DNA of 6,134 bases, taken from JAKIWV01 sp049800095. GTDB lineage: Archaea > Thermoplasmatota > Thermoplasmata > Lutacidiplasmatales > UBA184. The notes under the pieces are model-generated. The model was not told where the DNA came from. It saw only the letters and a list, made by a program, of their open reading frames with translations, and searched no databases. The stretch is from NCBI GenBank assembly GCA_049800095.1, contig JBARJD010000062.1, positions 1 through 6,134 on the forward strand, read 5' to 3'. The position numbers and the translations under genes were made by a program. Below, one piece after another: positions 5,553 through 6,134 of the stretch (positions within the stretch are counted from its first letter, which is position 1; each line of letters opens with the position of its first letter).

Positions 5553-5852
5553 TCAGCGGGCCGCGGGGGCTTCCGCTTCGCGGGCAGCGGCGGTCGCGTG
5601 CGCGCTGCGCTTGACCGAGACGCGCTTCGGGAAGTACTTCAGGATCACGACGTCGTTGACCGCGGAAACCCACCGGTACGGCACGTTGACGGGTCGAGAG
5701 TCCTCTACTAACACCGGATTCGGATCGGCGACGAACAGGCCGTCGATCTTCGATCCCTCGATGTCCACGACCACGTTTGCCACTTCGCCCAGCAGGCGCC
5801 CTTCTTGAGTGTACACCTGCCGTCCAATGAGTTCCGTCATCTCGACTAGCAT
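5553..5852 (-). CDS. Small archaeal PRC-barrel protein (CdpB-like)
   Basis: This 99-residue protein is essentially one PRC-barrel, a small beta-barrel used for protein contacts. Residues 5-72 fit the archaeal family: L-I-G-R-Q-V-Y-T-x-E-G then L-L-G-E-V, a V-V-V-D-I strand, and the strong signature V-N-V-P-Y-R-W-V-x-A-V-N-D-V-V-I-L near 55-71. A basic, Ala-rich tail of about 26 residues follows and looks disordered. Small archaeal PRC-barrel proteins (CdpB1/CdpB2 in Haloferax) act in FtsZ/SepF-based cell division, so a division role is a reasonable guess here; the family has other members and no partner is visible nearby. The ATG at 5852 was chosen because GGAG lies 6 bases upstream and a TATA box sits about 38 bases upstream. 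A second in-frame ATG at 5840 is closer to the domain start. It is the first gene of the minus-strand run that continues into the tRNA. Confidence 0.8.
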   Translation of the reverse strand: MLVEMTELIGRQVYTQEGRLLGEVANVVVDIEGSKIDGLFVADPNPVLVEDSRPVNVPYRWVSAVNDVVILKYFPKRVSVKRSAHATAAAREAEAPAAR

Positions 5853-5886
5853 CGCCGGCTCCGAAACGCTGGACGCGGAGTTGTCC

Positions 5887-5894
5887 TATAAAAG
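5887..5894 (-). promoter_or_regulatory. TATA box for the PRC-barrel/tRNA/csl4 operon
   Basis: The minus strand reads cttttata in the 70-base gap between the ligase stop and the PRC-barrel ATG. Its centre is about 26 bases upstream of 5864, which would give a short leader of about 12 bases containing the GGAG (5859-5862) six bases before the ATG. It is the clearest TATA-like site upstream of the minus-strand gene run. The orientation is chosen from the gene layout, since I see no plus-strand gene downstream of it. Confidence 0.6.
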
Positions 5895-5922
5895 TGCTCG
5901 CGTTGACGGGAAGAGACCGGCG

Positions 5923-6134
5923 CTACGGAGCCTCGTCGCCGGTTGTCTTCGCCGAAATCTGCCGGATCTGGGACTGGTAGAGCGAGAGTAGCTCCTGCGT
6001 CGTAGTGGCGTTCTCGGCGTCCTTGTCGTCTCGCCAGCGCCCCGTGAATCGGGGAAACCGCAGCGCAAGTCCGACGTCGGGGCGGATGAGACCCTGGCCC
6101 GCCGGGTGAATGGGGCTCAACGTCAACTCGGCCC
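5923..6134 (-). CDS. lig: ATP-dependent DNA ligase, C-terminal end (cut by window edge)
   Basis: This is the last 69 residues of an ATP-dependent DNA ligase, which seals nicks during replication and repair. The segment belongs to the C-terminal OB-fold domain. It shows the archaeal/eukaryotic tail pattern: G-L-A-L-R-F-P-R-F (21-29 of the visible part), then motif VI as R-W-R-D-D-K (32-37), whose basic residues orient the ATP phosphates during enzyme adenylation. A-T-T-T-x-E-L and a final helix follow. It ends in TAG at 5923, 70 bases before the PRC-barrel start. The frame is open to the window edge; the apparent TTG start at 6126 is an internal leucine. The N-terminal DNA-binding and adenylation domains lie outside the window. 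Confidence 0.92.
   Translation of the reverse strand, partial: AELTLSPIHPAGQGLIRPDVGLALRFPRFTGRWRDDKDAENATTTQELLSLYQSQIRQISAKTTGDEAP

Noticed and set aside
5887..5912. Plus-strand promoter from the tataaaag at 5887-5894
   Set aside because: No credible plus-strand gene follows. The downstream frames are shadows of the DNA ligase tail.

Overview
This window looks like a chromosomal stretch from a high-GC archaeon, most likely a Thermoplasmatota lineage. The archaeal signs are an ATP-dependent DNA ligase tail, exosome subunit Csl4 with its zinc ribbon, an archaeal METTL5-type methyltransferase, an AK6/Fap7-type kinase, a small archaeal PRC-barrel protein, and a tRNA-Leu whose intron folds as a bulge-helix-bulge. 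TATA-like promoters, ATGA gene overlaps and an apparently leaderless mRNA agree with this. Placement in Thermoplasmatota rests on my memory of the GLP/GLS...W-S-V repeat style of the secreted protein and of the SHMT subtype; it is inference.

Left part (1-945, minus strand): a CDP-alcohol phosphatidyltransferase running off the window edge, with an AK6/Fap7-like kinase 10 bases upstream of it. The pair probably forms one transcript. A 68-base divergent promoter region separates it from a plus-strand gene (1014-2852) for a large secreted, cysteine-paired, sequon-rich surface protein with one C-terminal membrane anchor. That gene ends in a hairpin and T-tract terminator and converges on the next minus-strand gene.

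Right part (2970-6134, all minus strand, read from right to left): the C-terminus of an ATP-dependent DNA ligase; a TATA box; a PRC-barrel protein; an intron-containing tRNA-Leu(UAA); a METTL5-like N6-adenine methyltransferase; Csl4; and a serine hydroxymethyltransferase homologue. From the PRC gene to the SHMT gene the spacing is very tight: 7 bases, then 36 bases, then two 4-base ATGA overlaps. One long transcript carrying a tRNA, an rRNA-modification enzyme, an RNA-decay cofactor and a PLP enzyme is therefore plausible.

I see no mobile element, CRISPR array or defence system. The points most worth a second look are the unusual active-site region of the SHMT homologue, the tRNA-Leu inside the operon with a perfect palindrome just after its 3' end, the start of the methyltransferase (a naive ORF reads into the tRNA), and the architecture of the surface protein.
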